DNA from: Siphonodentalium dalli
Taxonomy: Eukaryota; Mollusca; Scaphopoda; Gadilida; Siphonodentaliidae
Reading direction: 5' to 3'
Assembly (NCBI GenBank): GCA_032622095.1
Contig: CP136067.1
Coordinates: forward strand, 63,496,893-63,560,892
Length of the DNA stretch: 64,000 nucleotides
The first letter of the stretch is position 1; every line of letters starts with the position of its first letter. Under the pieces are notes generated by a model. The model had not been told where the DNA came from, ran no database searches, and was given only the letters and a program-made list of their open reading frames with translations. A program made the position numbers and the translations under genes. This document shows, in pieces, positions 12,236-21,860 of the stretch.

Positions 12236-12769
12236 ATGACTAGAACACCAAAACATATCAACTCGACATACCCACAGCAACAAATGCTTGATGCTGTGGC
12301 AGCCATAAGAGTGGGGTTATCAATTAGAACTGTGCTAAGAAGTATGGGCCCACATATCCAGACTGGGCAACCATGCAAGTGGGAGGTTTAACCCAGAGAC
12401 AAGACCAGGAAAGCCTCCTGTTATACCAACGGATGTAGAGGAACAAATGGAGTCCAAAACTGTCAATCTGGCGGATAAGGGGTTTGGGATGTCAAAGCAG
12501 ACTTTTCTGTCCAGGACTGCGACGGTGGGCAGAACACTTCAACTGCACAACAATTTATCTAAAGGAATTCTGGGAAAGGAGTGGTGGGCCGTTGTGAAGA
12601 AAGTTCAAGAAATGGCAACCGGTGACAGAAATCAGGAGACCAGAGCCCCTGACTACAACCTGTGTGAGGGAGATGAATCCCACTGTGATAGGAAACTATT
12701 TCATAGACTTGAAAAATTAAATGTCTGGAATTCCACCCATCAGAATATGGAACATGGACGAAATGAAAA
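12236..12769 (+). pseudogene. Pogo/Tigger-like transposase relic (Tc1/mariner superfamily)
   Basis: Three pieces in consecutive frames follow the order of pogo-type transposases. First (12236-12391) is a psq-like helix-turn-helix with Y-P-Q-Q-Q-M-L-D-A-V, G-L-S-I-R and a stop after K-W-E-V. Second (from ~12399) is a CENP-B-type second DNA-binding domain with R-P-G-K-P-P-V-I-P, A-D-K-G-F-G-M and G-K-E-W-W. Third, after another frame change near 12720, is I-P-P-I-R-I-W-N-M-D-E, the hallmark around the first catalytic aspartate of the DDE domain. The remaining DDE domain is absent. It carries at least one stop and two frame changes, so it is dead. The sequence beyond 12786 is a MITE-like inverted repeat. 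Confidence 0.8.
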
Positions 12770-12786
12770 TGAAAACGTTTCGAGTA

Positions 12787-13133
12787 CAGAGTTGCACATA
12801 CTTCTGAGTGTGACTTGATGTGGTATTGGAAACTACAGGTATTTATCTGGTGGGTCCGCTTGGTAAGTTATAAAAGTTTGCAATATATATATTTTTGAGA
12901 ATTTATTTCTGGAACTACATCACTTGACCTACATTTGAAAAATCAATATAAAATTCAAAAATAAATATACCAGCATTATAATGGAACAAGTTTCAAGTGG
13001 ACCCGCCAGATACATACCAGTGTTTCCAATACCACATCGAGTCACACCCACAAGTATGTGCAACTCTGTAACTTTTGCTCTGCAGATTTGCATGGAAACA
13101 TCATTGAAAATTGGTCACTTGAGTTCCCCCTTA
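12787..13133. mobile_element. 5'-truncated second copy of the 2905-3311 MITE family
   Basis: The inverted arms 12787-12865 and ~12990-13067 share TGATGTGGTATTGGAAAC and its complement. The right end continues with TTTGCATGGAAACATC, TTGGTCACTTGAG and CCCCCTTA, matching the right end of the 2905-3311 copy. The first ~65 bp of the left arm are missing where it abuts the pogo-like relic. Confidence 0.7.
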
Positions 13134-13688
13134 GCTCAATGAATGTATTTGACAACAAATAATCTGTGACAAGTGATCAAAAAACCATGCACAAGTCAAA
13201 ATAACAGTGTCTGAATTAATGTGCTTCACAAGTCACCCATTTTCATGGTAAAATTTGAGGTCCCCTTTCCTGATCCTTAAAAGAGGTCCAGTCTTTTTTT
13301 TTCGTCGTCGTCGAGTTGCATAGGCTTCATTAACCTGAACGTCAATGGCTCACACTAATCAAATTTCTTGTTCCATTCAGACCTTGGTGGGGGGGGGGGG
13401 GGGGGTGGCCTCACACACCAAGTGTCACTGTGGCATATTAAAGGCATCATATACTTCCAAGGGTAGTTCCAGTGTACACGGCGCACGTACTGACCACATT
13501 CAACCGTTCTTGCTGGAACAAATAAGATTCACGTCATCCCACCTTTCCTTTCAAAGCTGGTGGAAAGAACAACAATCTTTCAGCACACCCTCGGGTGGAA
13601 TTGCTGACAACGACCACTGCCCAGGACACTGCATGGCCTTAAAATGCATCAAATTTGGCAAGTGCCAAATAATAGCAATTATAGTAGC
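13134..13688. other. Intron sequence with an 18-base poly-G run
   Basis: There is a poly-G run at ~13388-13405. A 127-codon ORF (13345-13728) reads through it and shows no recognisable domain; it is treated as chance. Confidence 0.4.
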
Positions 13689-15043
13689 TAGGGCTGCAAC
13701 AATTCATCATGAATTCAGTGTATCATGATACACTTTCGGGCGATATGTGTATTGCGATACAGGAAATCAGGTAATGTCTGAAGATATGCTTGTGTCAAAG
13801 AGCAAAACCTGCCATTATCTCTCAATGTATACTATGTATATTTGACTGATCTGGCCAACAATTAGACTCCATTTTGGTTTTAAATTAAGTTTACATCCAG
13901 TCAAACTGGTTGTTTCTGATAAGTTAGCGATATTCATGTGGAAAAACTAATTCAGTGTATCGTGATATGTACTGTATCATTGACAGTGTTCACGCTGGAC
14001 CGAAAAAAACTTTAGCCAAAAGTTTAGCCAAATGAAAATTTTATTAGCCAAATGAAAAAAACTTTAGCCAAATGTTTTTTGGCCAAATTAAAAACAATTT
14101 GGCCAAATTAAATCATCGTTTTCTGGTCGGTTCACAATTAATGACTAAAATATTTGTTTTAAACTTTATTTGTTTTACTCAGAATGAAAACATAATTAAA
14201 ACAACACAAAAACAACTTTAAAATCAATATTATACGAACATATCATCACATAACACACAGGCAGATCAATTTATAAAACATTAATATAAAATACGACGGG
14301 ATTTCACGTCGGCCCATGCGCACGGACCACGGCCGCTAACAATGGCTTATTATAGTCAGGTGTTAACTGGTGAATATCTATTGTATTCAAATCTTTTATG
14401 AAGTTAAGCCAGGGATACATTTAATGACACACATTGCGTAACCACTGAGTTAAGAACTGCTCTTCTATCACGAACAATGCCGACGGCTTAATTAATTACA
14501 TAATCAGTATACAGCTTATACGTTTTGATGATTAGATGATGGAAGTTGTGAATGATGGATACTATTCCGATCCGCCTATTTATTGGACATTACGAAAACA
14601 CCTTAAAACAACAGCGTCACCACTAGGTATTCACCTATTAATTGTGCTCACTGATAACAACTCTCTTCAAAGCATATATATAAACAAAAATACTGATCAG
14701 ATGTCAATCAGTTGAATAATGTTCCCTTTGTACAGCCGCCACACGGAACGATATTTCATAAGTACGAAAATAACGAAATACCGGTACTTTCGTCACCTAA
14801 CTTCGTCTTGAATGCCGATCTATTGAGCGCTTTTATTAATTAGCTTTCTGACTCCATGATTTCCGTCTCCATTTTGGCTCAAAAAAAGTTTAGCCAAAAG
14901 TTTAGCCAAATGAAATTTTTATTAGCCAAATTCGAAAAAGATTAGCCATTGGCTAATTTGGCTACCGACAGCGTGAACACTGATCATTGATCATGTATCG
15001 TGATTCGTATCGTGTCGTGATCAAGTGTATCATTGTGGCCCTA
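13689..15043. mobile_element. hAT-like MITE interrupted by a second hAT-like element
   Basis: The outer ends TAGGGCTGCAAC (13689) and the inverse of TAGGGCCACAAT (ending 15043) resemble hAT-family termini. The flanks ATAGTAGC (13681-13688) and ATGGCAGC (15044-15051) match at six of eight positions, fitting an old 8-bp target-site duplication. Removing the inner element and its duplication leaves an element of ~350 bp with TATCATGATACAC-type inverted words. It carries no coding sequence. Confidence 0.55.
13984..14982. mobile_element. 999-bp non-autonomous hAT-like element with perfect 8-bp TSD
   Basis: The terminal inverted repeats are CAGTGTTCACGCTG (13984-13997) and CAGCGTGAACACTG (14969-14982), 14/14 bp. 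The flanking ATCATTGA occurs at 13976-13983 and again at 14983-14990, a perfect 8-bp target-site duplication. Both subterminal regions are packed with TTAGCCAAA words (14009-14110 and 14889-14965), as expected for hAT transposase-binding repeats. No transposase is encoded. Confidence 0.92.
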
Positions 15044-15408
15044 ATGGCAGCAAATTGCATGATTCTGCTTCTCGTCAGGTTTTAAGCCCTGCTCCGGGTT
15101 CGGGGGAAACAGTCTGCACCTTAATCATCCCTTGATGGCTCTTTCCAGGCCTTACCAAACCCTGTTTATTCACATTAGTTGGGTCTGATGGTCTGGTTTA
15201 AATGTTCTCCATTTTACAAATAGCCTACTGAAGTTGACAGTTCTAATTAACAGGGCTGCTTACCATCAGAAGCGAATTACGATTTTGTAAAGCACTTGAT
15301 GCTATATCTCCGTCAATGATATCTTGGACACTTTAATAATGAACTAATGTTTATATACCTCTTGCTTGCAAGATTCTAGAAGAATTTTTTTTAATTGGTA
15401 TGAAGTAC
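15044..15408. other. No feature recognised
   Basis: Short interval between the nested hAT elements and the DIRS-like terminal repeat. No coding motif. Confidence 0.4.
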
Positions 15409-15779
15409 CTACAGTATGCGCATGGTCAAACCCGACAGGTTCAACTTCAGACAGACCATGTGACAGTCCCTTTTGCTATAAAAGCAATGCCCAGTGTGTC
15501 TGCGGTCTTTTTAATTTCTTCTAACCTGCAAAGCTATAAGTCGTTGTTTTCATCTTTGTTCAAATTTATCTTGACAATATATAACACAACATTTCCTAAT
15601 TTCATGCAATGACACATGTTTCCTTTTTCTGAATTACATCTTTACAATTGATCAACAATTATAAACTATGCTCCAGTTTGGAGTGGTCACTTTGACTGAT
15701 TCCTATCAAAACATATTGGATTGAATACTGTATACTATTTCTGTCCTGTGTCTGGACAATGTGAGGCTTGCCTCATCTC

Positions 15780-16500
15780 GCTACATTCTCGCTTTCCCTC
15801 TGACCTTCTTTTGCTTCCTCCATACAGCCTAAGGGCTTGGAGTTGGTTGGTGATCATGCCTCCTCTACTTTAGTCACAGCCTCAGCTGAGAAGGGCAGCG
15901 ATAGAAGTTCTGTCACGGTGGCAGGTACCGCTGGTCCTGCCTCCAGCAATTCAAGGTTCATTCTATTGCTGCACATGCCAGTTTCTTGTCATAGCTACCC
16001 CACTGATAGTGTTCCATTCCGCTGACAAGTCTCTACTGTCACATTGCCTGTCATACCAGTTCAATCTGTCAGGGGATTCTACCATACAGGCTTTGACCTG
16101 TCCTCCGTTCGTGTCTTCAGGCTTCTGTCCCTCCAGGTTTTGGGACGGGCCAGTATCCCTGTTATCCACCTGTGTTCTTTCATCCACCAGTGTGACCTTA
16201 ACTTGTACGGTTCCTGGCCTTCTTCGGCTCCTCGGGCAGAACCTACACATTCTTATAATTTCAATCCCGAGGCTCCGGAATTTGTTCCTCGTCGAACCAG
16301 TCAACCTAGTCTTGATACTTGCCCCTTTTTCTCCATCTCCTTGACGGACAGTTCTGCAAGGAGACAAGGACGGTTCTGCGGATCAAAGGGTCCAACTGGA
16401 CCAATAATCAAATAGACACCACAGTGGTGAGTTTTCTTCAACATCTCCACAGTCGCATGTCGAACCAAGTATACACAGCTCTGTTTCACAACACTGGCAG
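15780..16500 (+). pseudogene. Possible gag-like remnant, unrecognised
   Basis: Overlapping ORFs on both strands (for example + 16044-16415 and - 15963-16367) with GC content above the surroundings. No conserved motif was recognised. It is placed here only because it sits between the DIRS-like terminal repeats. Confidence 0.25.
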
Positions 16501-16998
16501 TGTTTCGTCACACTATTTAACTTAACATTAGTTCAGGCCTGCAAATTTGAGGCGAACAACTGTTCAGTTCGCCTGGAGGTTATCTAAAATGAAAATGCCA
16601 TGAATGAAAAAACAGGTCACGCCGAAGTTTTATGTAGGTCTCGCGATAACTGATTCTCACCTTAATTTGAGACATTCAAAATTATTACAGTATTTCAATG
16701 AGCTGCTCGATGCCCATCTGTAGTTATAAATAATACCAGTTGTAGTGATTATAACAGTTTGTGTAACTCTTCTGCTAGCCTATGGTATGGGTTACCTATT
16801 AGAGCACAAGCCAGTCGAACAAAAAAATAGGTTACAAATAATTTTGAAATGTGCAAGCCTGTTAGTTACACTAGGTAGCCAGAATGTTCAGGCAGATCCA
16901 TTAGCTGTATCCATTATTAATCTACTTGTTGTCAATACAATTCAATTTCCAATTACTTGGCTTTGTGTACAGGAGGTCACATCTCTATGTGTATATAT

Positions 16999-17948
16999 TA
17001 GTGTTGAAACGATTAATCGACTAGTCGAAATCGATGCGATTATTAAATTAGTCGATCCCGAAATCTGCTAGTTGACTAGTCGGGGAAAAAGCAGTACCTA
17101 TGTGCTATCATGACAGCAGTGCCATTGCACAGCCATATTATCATGTAATCTGCAACAGTTAACACATATTAACTTCTTAAAGCCTTATTGCATTGTTCCT
17201 TTAACGAAGCCACTGCCAGTCATGCACGGGCGGTGAACTCCATGACCTGAACTGAACACAATGTATGCACGTGTAGGCGCTGTTTCTTTTATGTTGATCA
17301 GCAAAGACATATGTTCAAAGTGTCGCTGCCGACTGAACACTGTCTAGTTCCATGGGACGCAATTGACCAGTGATAACTTCTCACGTGTAATACTAGAGTA
17401 ATGATACAACAAAATGGCTTCAATGATATACGAAACATAATTCGCGACAAGTCAAGCTGGCAAAGCCAACTCAGTAACTGAATAAATTCTAGATCATTCT
17501 TATGCCCATTCTTATACCCCCCCCCCCCCCCCCCCCCCCCGACACATGAGGCGCCAATTCAGAGAGACAATAGAACACACCCGACATCTCGTTAGCGAGA
17601 CTTACGAACGAGACTTGCCTATTTATTTCCAGGTTACCGGCGACAATTTTTGTTTAAATAAAATGTTTTTATTACCTGCATTCCCCAAACCGTGAGATTA
17701 TATGGAGGTTGCAGGAGAGCCGGGTTTAATACATCAAATTGGGAGACTCACGGGCAAAACGGAGATTACATAGTTCACGTGCTTTCCATTTGAACGTTCT
17801 GACACGGAAGAGTTGGATATACTCTAAACTACGATGCCATCATGCCACATGGCCCATTTTATACGTCATATGGGCATAGAAACGGGAACTCTTAGAAGGG
17901 GTCCGACTAGTAGTCGATTCCTTAAAATTGCTAATCGTTTCAATACTA
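16999..17948. mobile_element. 950-bp hAT-like MITE with perfect 8-bp TSD
   Basis: The left terminus TAGTGTTGAAACGATTA (16999) matches the inverse of the right terminus (TAATCGTTTCAATACTA-like, ending 17948) with about one mismatch. GTATATAT flanks it at 16991-16998 and 17949-17956. Subterminal GACTAGTCG / CGACTAGTAG words occur near both ends. The interior contains a poly-C run of about 24 bases (~17517-17540) and no transposase. Confidence 0.85.
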
Positions 17949-18173
17949 GTATATATGCTTTTCCTTCAACGACCATTATTCCCAGTGTCCTGGCCATAAT
18001 TTGCACAACTCCCTGTAAATGTTGGTGCCACATTGGTCTGTGACCAACAGGCTTCTCCTATCTACCCTGGGTCCCTCTGGTTCCTTTCCCTTTGACAGAT
18101 AGTCCCATGGGGGGAGTAATAACCATGTTTTCTCATAGGATGTCGTTTGAGTGCTTCTTCATCCTTAGAATTG

Positions 18174-18400
18174 GAGGGGGTAGATCTCTTTATCCTATTA
18201 GGGCCATGCATGAATGAGTTACCTCCCTTGCCTATGACCAATATTTATCCTGGACACCTTCACTCTGTGAACATTAGGGCACATGAAGTATGTGCTGTCG
18301 GAGGCTCAGTTGCTTTTGGAGTTATCTGAGGTACTGTGTATGGCACACAAGGATCTATCTTTACACATGTCTACCAAGAAAACTTTATTTACAGGATGCA
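18174..18400 (+). pseudogene. Tyrosine recombinase C-terminal fragment (DIRS-type)
   Basis: The frame reads V-D-L-F-I-L-L-G-P, then I-R-A-H-E-V-C-A-V, then S-V-A-F-G-V-I and a stop. Shifting frame gives E-V-L-C-M-A-H and then F-T-H-V-Y-Q-E-N-F. In DIRS tyrosine recombinases this region reads H-x-V-R, a small-residue helix, then A-x-W-x-S ... T-F-x-x-x-Y. Here the motif arginine is cysteine and the frame is broken, so it would be inactive. It lies ~50 bp before the right inverted terminal repeat, the expected place. Recognised by eye from short motifs only. Confidence 0.45.
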
Positions 18401-18545
18401 AATCTGTTCTACTTTAGCAGGTGGGTTTCATAGGCCTATTCTGATTGTACTGCAGACTCACCGGGCATTGCTTTTATAGCGAAAGGACTGTCACATGGAC
18501 CATCGGAAGTTGAACCTGTAGGGCTTGACCATGCGCATACTGCAG

Positions 18546-19702
18546 GAACTTCAATTACATGGGTGAAACTCACTTCTTCCTCTATGGTAGAGTCTCCCTT
18601 TGGGCTGGTTCCTGCTCTGCCTGTTGCCCTTCTATATTTCAACGAGTGCTACAATCAGGGTAACTGAATACACTCGATTGGATCGACGGGCTGTGGAGGT
18701 AGTTTACAACTCGGGACTCTCCGGACTTTTTCTTCTCGATTGTTTCGATTGCCAGAAAACATCTTGGGAATTTCTGCAATCATACTCTACTGGTTTTGTG
18801 TCTATAGAATATACTTCCCAAATACTTCAGTCTGGCCTGGAACATTATGCCATGGTTCGATCATTACTTTATGTTTAGTGTGAATCTCTGCGTTTGTTTT
18901 TCCTATGGGTGGGCCTTGTAACAAATTTGGACAGATTTTACTTCACTTTATAAGACAAATGTTAACTCTCTTTCTTTTCGATCTTAGTTTTCTCTGTTCT
19001 AGGTTGGTATTCAGTACCTATCACAAATGTTAGTTAAATTCCGCAGTTCTAATTTACATGTAATTTCTGAATGCTTTATAATGCTCGCGATGAAATTAGT
19101 TTGCCATGGTCTTGTTCTGTCAGTTCATCACATTCGGGTTTGCACCTTTCATGCTGACAATCATGGCGATACATGATAGGTCACTATCATGCATGGCGAT
19201 ACGGTTCTTCGCCAAAGCGCTGACTTGGTCTGTTTCCATCCATGCTTACTTTTATCACATCCTAGTTTATATCCAGATTGACCATGCAGGTAGAAATAGA
19301 TTTCCTTCTGCTTGGGGTCGAAACATCTGGATATCTTAGATCGTACAGTTGCACCATGGATCAGGGTGGTCTATGCTTTCTGCATATGAGCAGCTTGCGC
19401 CACGGAGGAGGTGGCGCATCAGTGGACAGGCATATGAACTTGGGGCGTTTTTCTACCTTATGGGCTTTTCCAATTTCGAAAGTTTGCCTGACTTAAGGGC
19501 AAATGGGAAGTGGGCAAAGATTCAGTCCATTGGGCTCATTCTTCCAATTTCTGAGAATTTGTACTTTTTGGATCCATTTGTAGTTGCCCAGCAGGTTAAA
19601 AAAAATATCGCTCTTTAATAACCAAAATACAACAGTATGTCATTCCTCGCTGCCTCCTACCATGTAGTTCAGTGTGAAACGTGCCTTTGCCGGCAATATA
19701 AC
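18546..19702. other. No gene recognised
   Basis: Several overlapping ORFs of 70-92 codons (18600-18878, 19106-19339 and 19349-19618 on +) without recognisable domains. They may be retroelement remnants outside the right DIRS-like terminal repeat. Confidence 0.35.
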
Positions 19703-19772
19703 ATTCTATTTCGTCATAGAATCACTTCTGGGAACAATTGAGATAGTGCTGCGCAGTGGTCTCATTTATCAT
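19703..19772. repeat. Fragment of the 26.7-kb MITE family, inverted
   Basis: TTCTATTTCGTCATAGAATC and GATAGTGCTGCGCAGTGGTC match, in inverse, sequences at ~26685-26716 and ~26875-26900. Confidence 0.6.
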
Positions 19773-19859
19773 TGTGCTAACTGATAGCGATGCGAGAAGT
19801 TGCATTTTTCAGTTGGTCTCTACGCTGGCCACTGTGTGTACTCATGCATGACTTCGCTG

Positions 19860-20128
19860 GTAGAAATCAATGCACTTTTATAAAGCTTCGCTCGCGGTAT
19901 TCACTGTGTGCTCCTGATTTCGATTGTAGAGGTCTTTAATAGCATTTTCACAAAGCTTTGATTGTAGAGGCTTTGTTGTACAGTGTCTTTGCTCATGACT
20001 TCGTCTGCAGAGGTCAATGAGTTTTTCTTAAAGCTTCGCCTGTAGAGGATTTTTGAATACACGTCATGACTGTGCTCACGACTTAGACCGTAGAGGTCTT
20101 TGCATTTTCACAAAGCTTTGATTGTAGA
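19860..20128. repeat. Tandem array with ~160-bp period containing GATTGTAGAGG words
   Basis: GCATTTTCACAAAGCTTTGA starts at 19942 and again at 20102. Variants of CTTCGYNTGTAGAGG recur about every 50 bp. No coding content. Confidence 0.6.
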
Positions 20129-20245
20129 GGCTTTTTTCACATTGTGCATTTTACCACTCTGGTGAAATACTTCCACTTGTGTTGTCATATTAGCAATATA
20201 TTCGTTTCGCTTGTAGAGGTAAAATATTGCTTACACGCGCACATC
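20125..20245. repeat. Direct flanking repeat, copy 1
   Basis: CTTTTTTCACATTGTGCATT, then GTGAAATAC, then ACTTGTGTTGTCATATTRGC and ACACGCGCACA recur in the same order at ~21735-21860, so the pearl-like block in between is bracketed by direct repeats of about 120 bp. Confidence 0.6.
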
Positions 20246-21540
20246 AGGCCCTTTTTCGACTTAGAATTTGACTGTCTGTTAATATTTTTGGTTTCTGACC
20301 GATAACTCCAGTTTGGATTATTTGATCTGAACCAAAGTTGGTATGTGTATTTCCCAGCTAAAGATACACGCCAAGTTCGAATATGAGTTCCGTCCAATTA
20401 TTTTTACATGAGTTACGGCCCTTTTTCGACTTAGAATTTGACCGCCTGTTAACATTTTTGGTTTCCGACCGATAACTCCAGTTTGGATTAGTTGATCTGA
20501 ACCAAAGTTGGTATGTGTCTTTCTCCCAGCAAAACACAGGTCAAGTTCGAATTCGGGTTCCGCTCGCCAATTTTCACCAGAGTTATGTCCCTTTTTTAAT
20601 TAGAATTTTTGCCAATTTGAGGTTTCCGGATGATAACTTTAGTAAATGTGTACTGAATGACATTAAATTTGGTATGTAGGTTTACTAACACTAAAGACAG
20701 GTTTTTATGCGCAAACAACGGTCGTATCAAGCCGACACTTTAATAGTAGAGGCGGACATGAGGTCTACCGACCTTTTATTTAACTTAGAATTTGACCAAT
20801 TTCATAACATTTCTGTTTCCGACCGATAACTCCAGTTTTGGTTATTTGATCTGAACCAAAGCTGGTATGTGTATTTCCCGGCTAAAACTACAGGCCAAGT
20901 TCGAATATAGGTTTTGTCTAATTATTTTCACATGAGTTACAGCCATTTTTGTCCGCCGACCCAACGGGTTCGGAGGACTATATTATAATCAGCATGTCCG
21001 TGCGTCTGAGGTTTCCGGATGATAACTTTAGTTAGAGTGAACCAAATTAAATTAAATTTGGTGGGTTTACTAGCAGAAAAGACAGGTCAAGTTCGAATTC
21101 TGGTTCCGTCCGCCAATTTTCACCAGAGTTATGCCCCTTTTTTACTTAGAAAACCCCTGAAAGTTGGTTTCCGGATGATAACTTTAGTAGAGTTAATCGG
21201 ATTCAAACCAAATTTGGTATGTGTCTTTCTCCCAGCAAAACACAGGTCAAGTTCGAATTCGGGTTCCGCCCGCCAATTTTCACCAGAGTTATGTCCCTTT
21301 TTTACTTAGAATTTTTGCCAATTTGAGGTTTCCGGATGATAACTTTAGTAAATGTGTACTGAATGAAATTAAATTTGGTATATGTAGGTTTACTAGCACA
21401 AAAGACAGATCAAATTCGATTTCGTGTTCCGCCATGCCAATTTTTATGCGCAAACAACGGTCGTATCAAGCCGACGCTTAGAGGCGGACATGAGGTCTAC
21501 CGACCTTTTATTCGACTTAGAATTTGACCGCATTTTGGCA
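20230..21540 (-). repeat. Pearl-like core-repeat arrays in inverse orientation
   Basis: About seven ~170-bp units read, on the minus strand, like the family at 706-1444: CATAACTCTGGTGAAAATTG, then CGAACTTGACCTGT, then GGAGTTATCGGTCGGAAACC and GTCGAAAAAGG. A terminal block with an ACGG-like run and hairpin (GTCCTCCGAACCCGTTGGGT) lies at ~20950-21005, so two elements may be joined head to tail. Within the block, ~20586-20785 and ~21293-21525 are direct duplicates sharing GCGCAAACAACGGTCGTATC and GGCGGACATGAGGTCTACCG. Confidence 0.6.
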
Positions 21541-21734
21541 TTGAAATTAGGGGTATATCAGATATTCTTCAAATGTAAGCCCAAAGTATTATTTTATTTT
21601 GCGGTAGTACAATTCAAAATAGCTAAAGGGCGTATTTGCCACGCCCTAGTGATGCTCTTGTTGAATACATGTTCTGACTGCTCACTACTTCGATTACGAA
21701 GTTTGTGCGCTTTTATTTTGCTTCGCTTGGAAAG

Positions 21735-21860
21735 GTTTTTCACATTGTGCAATTTCAACATGCTGGTAGTGGTGAAATACATTACTTGTGTTGTCATATT
21801 GGCAATATAATTTCTTGTATTGTCAGGGTTATATATGGCACACGCGCACACATCACATTG
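21735..21860. repeat. Direct flanking repeat, copy 2
   Basis: Second copy of the sequence described at 20125-20245. Confidence 0.6.

Larger units (their letters stand above)
15409..18545 (+). mobile_element. Internally deleted DIRS-like retroelement with inverted terminal repeats
   Basis: A ~98-bp sequence at 15409-15506 (CAGTATGCGCATGGTCAA, then GGTTCAACTTC, then GCTATAAAAGCAATGCCC) is repeated in inverse at 18449-18545. Between them lie an unrecognised, possibly gag-derived open region (15780-16500) and a tyrosine-recombinase-like fragment close to the right end, the order expected of DIRS elements. Reverse transcriptase, RNase H and methyltransferase were not seen, so the middle appears deleted. 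A 950-bp hAT-like element is inserted at 16999-17948. The class is inferred from the inverted ends plus the recombinase fragment. Confidence 0.5.

Noticed and set aside
20185-21860. ORFs across the pearl-like arrays
   Set aside because: All lie in repeat units and show repeat-derived peptides without domains.
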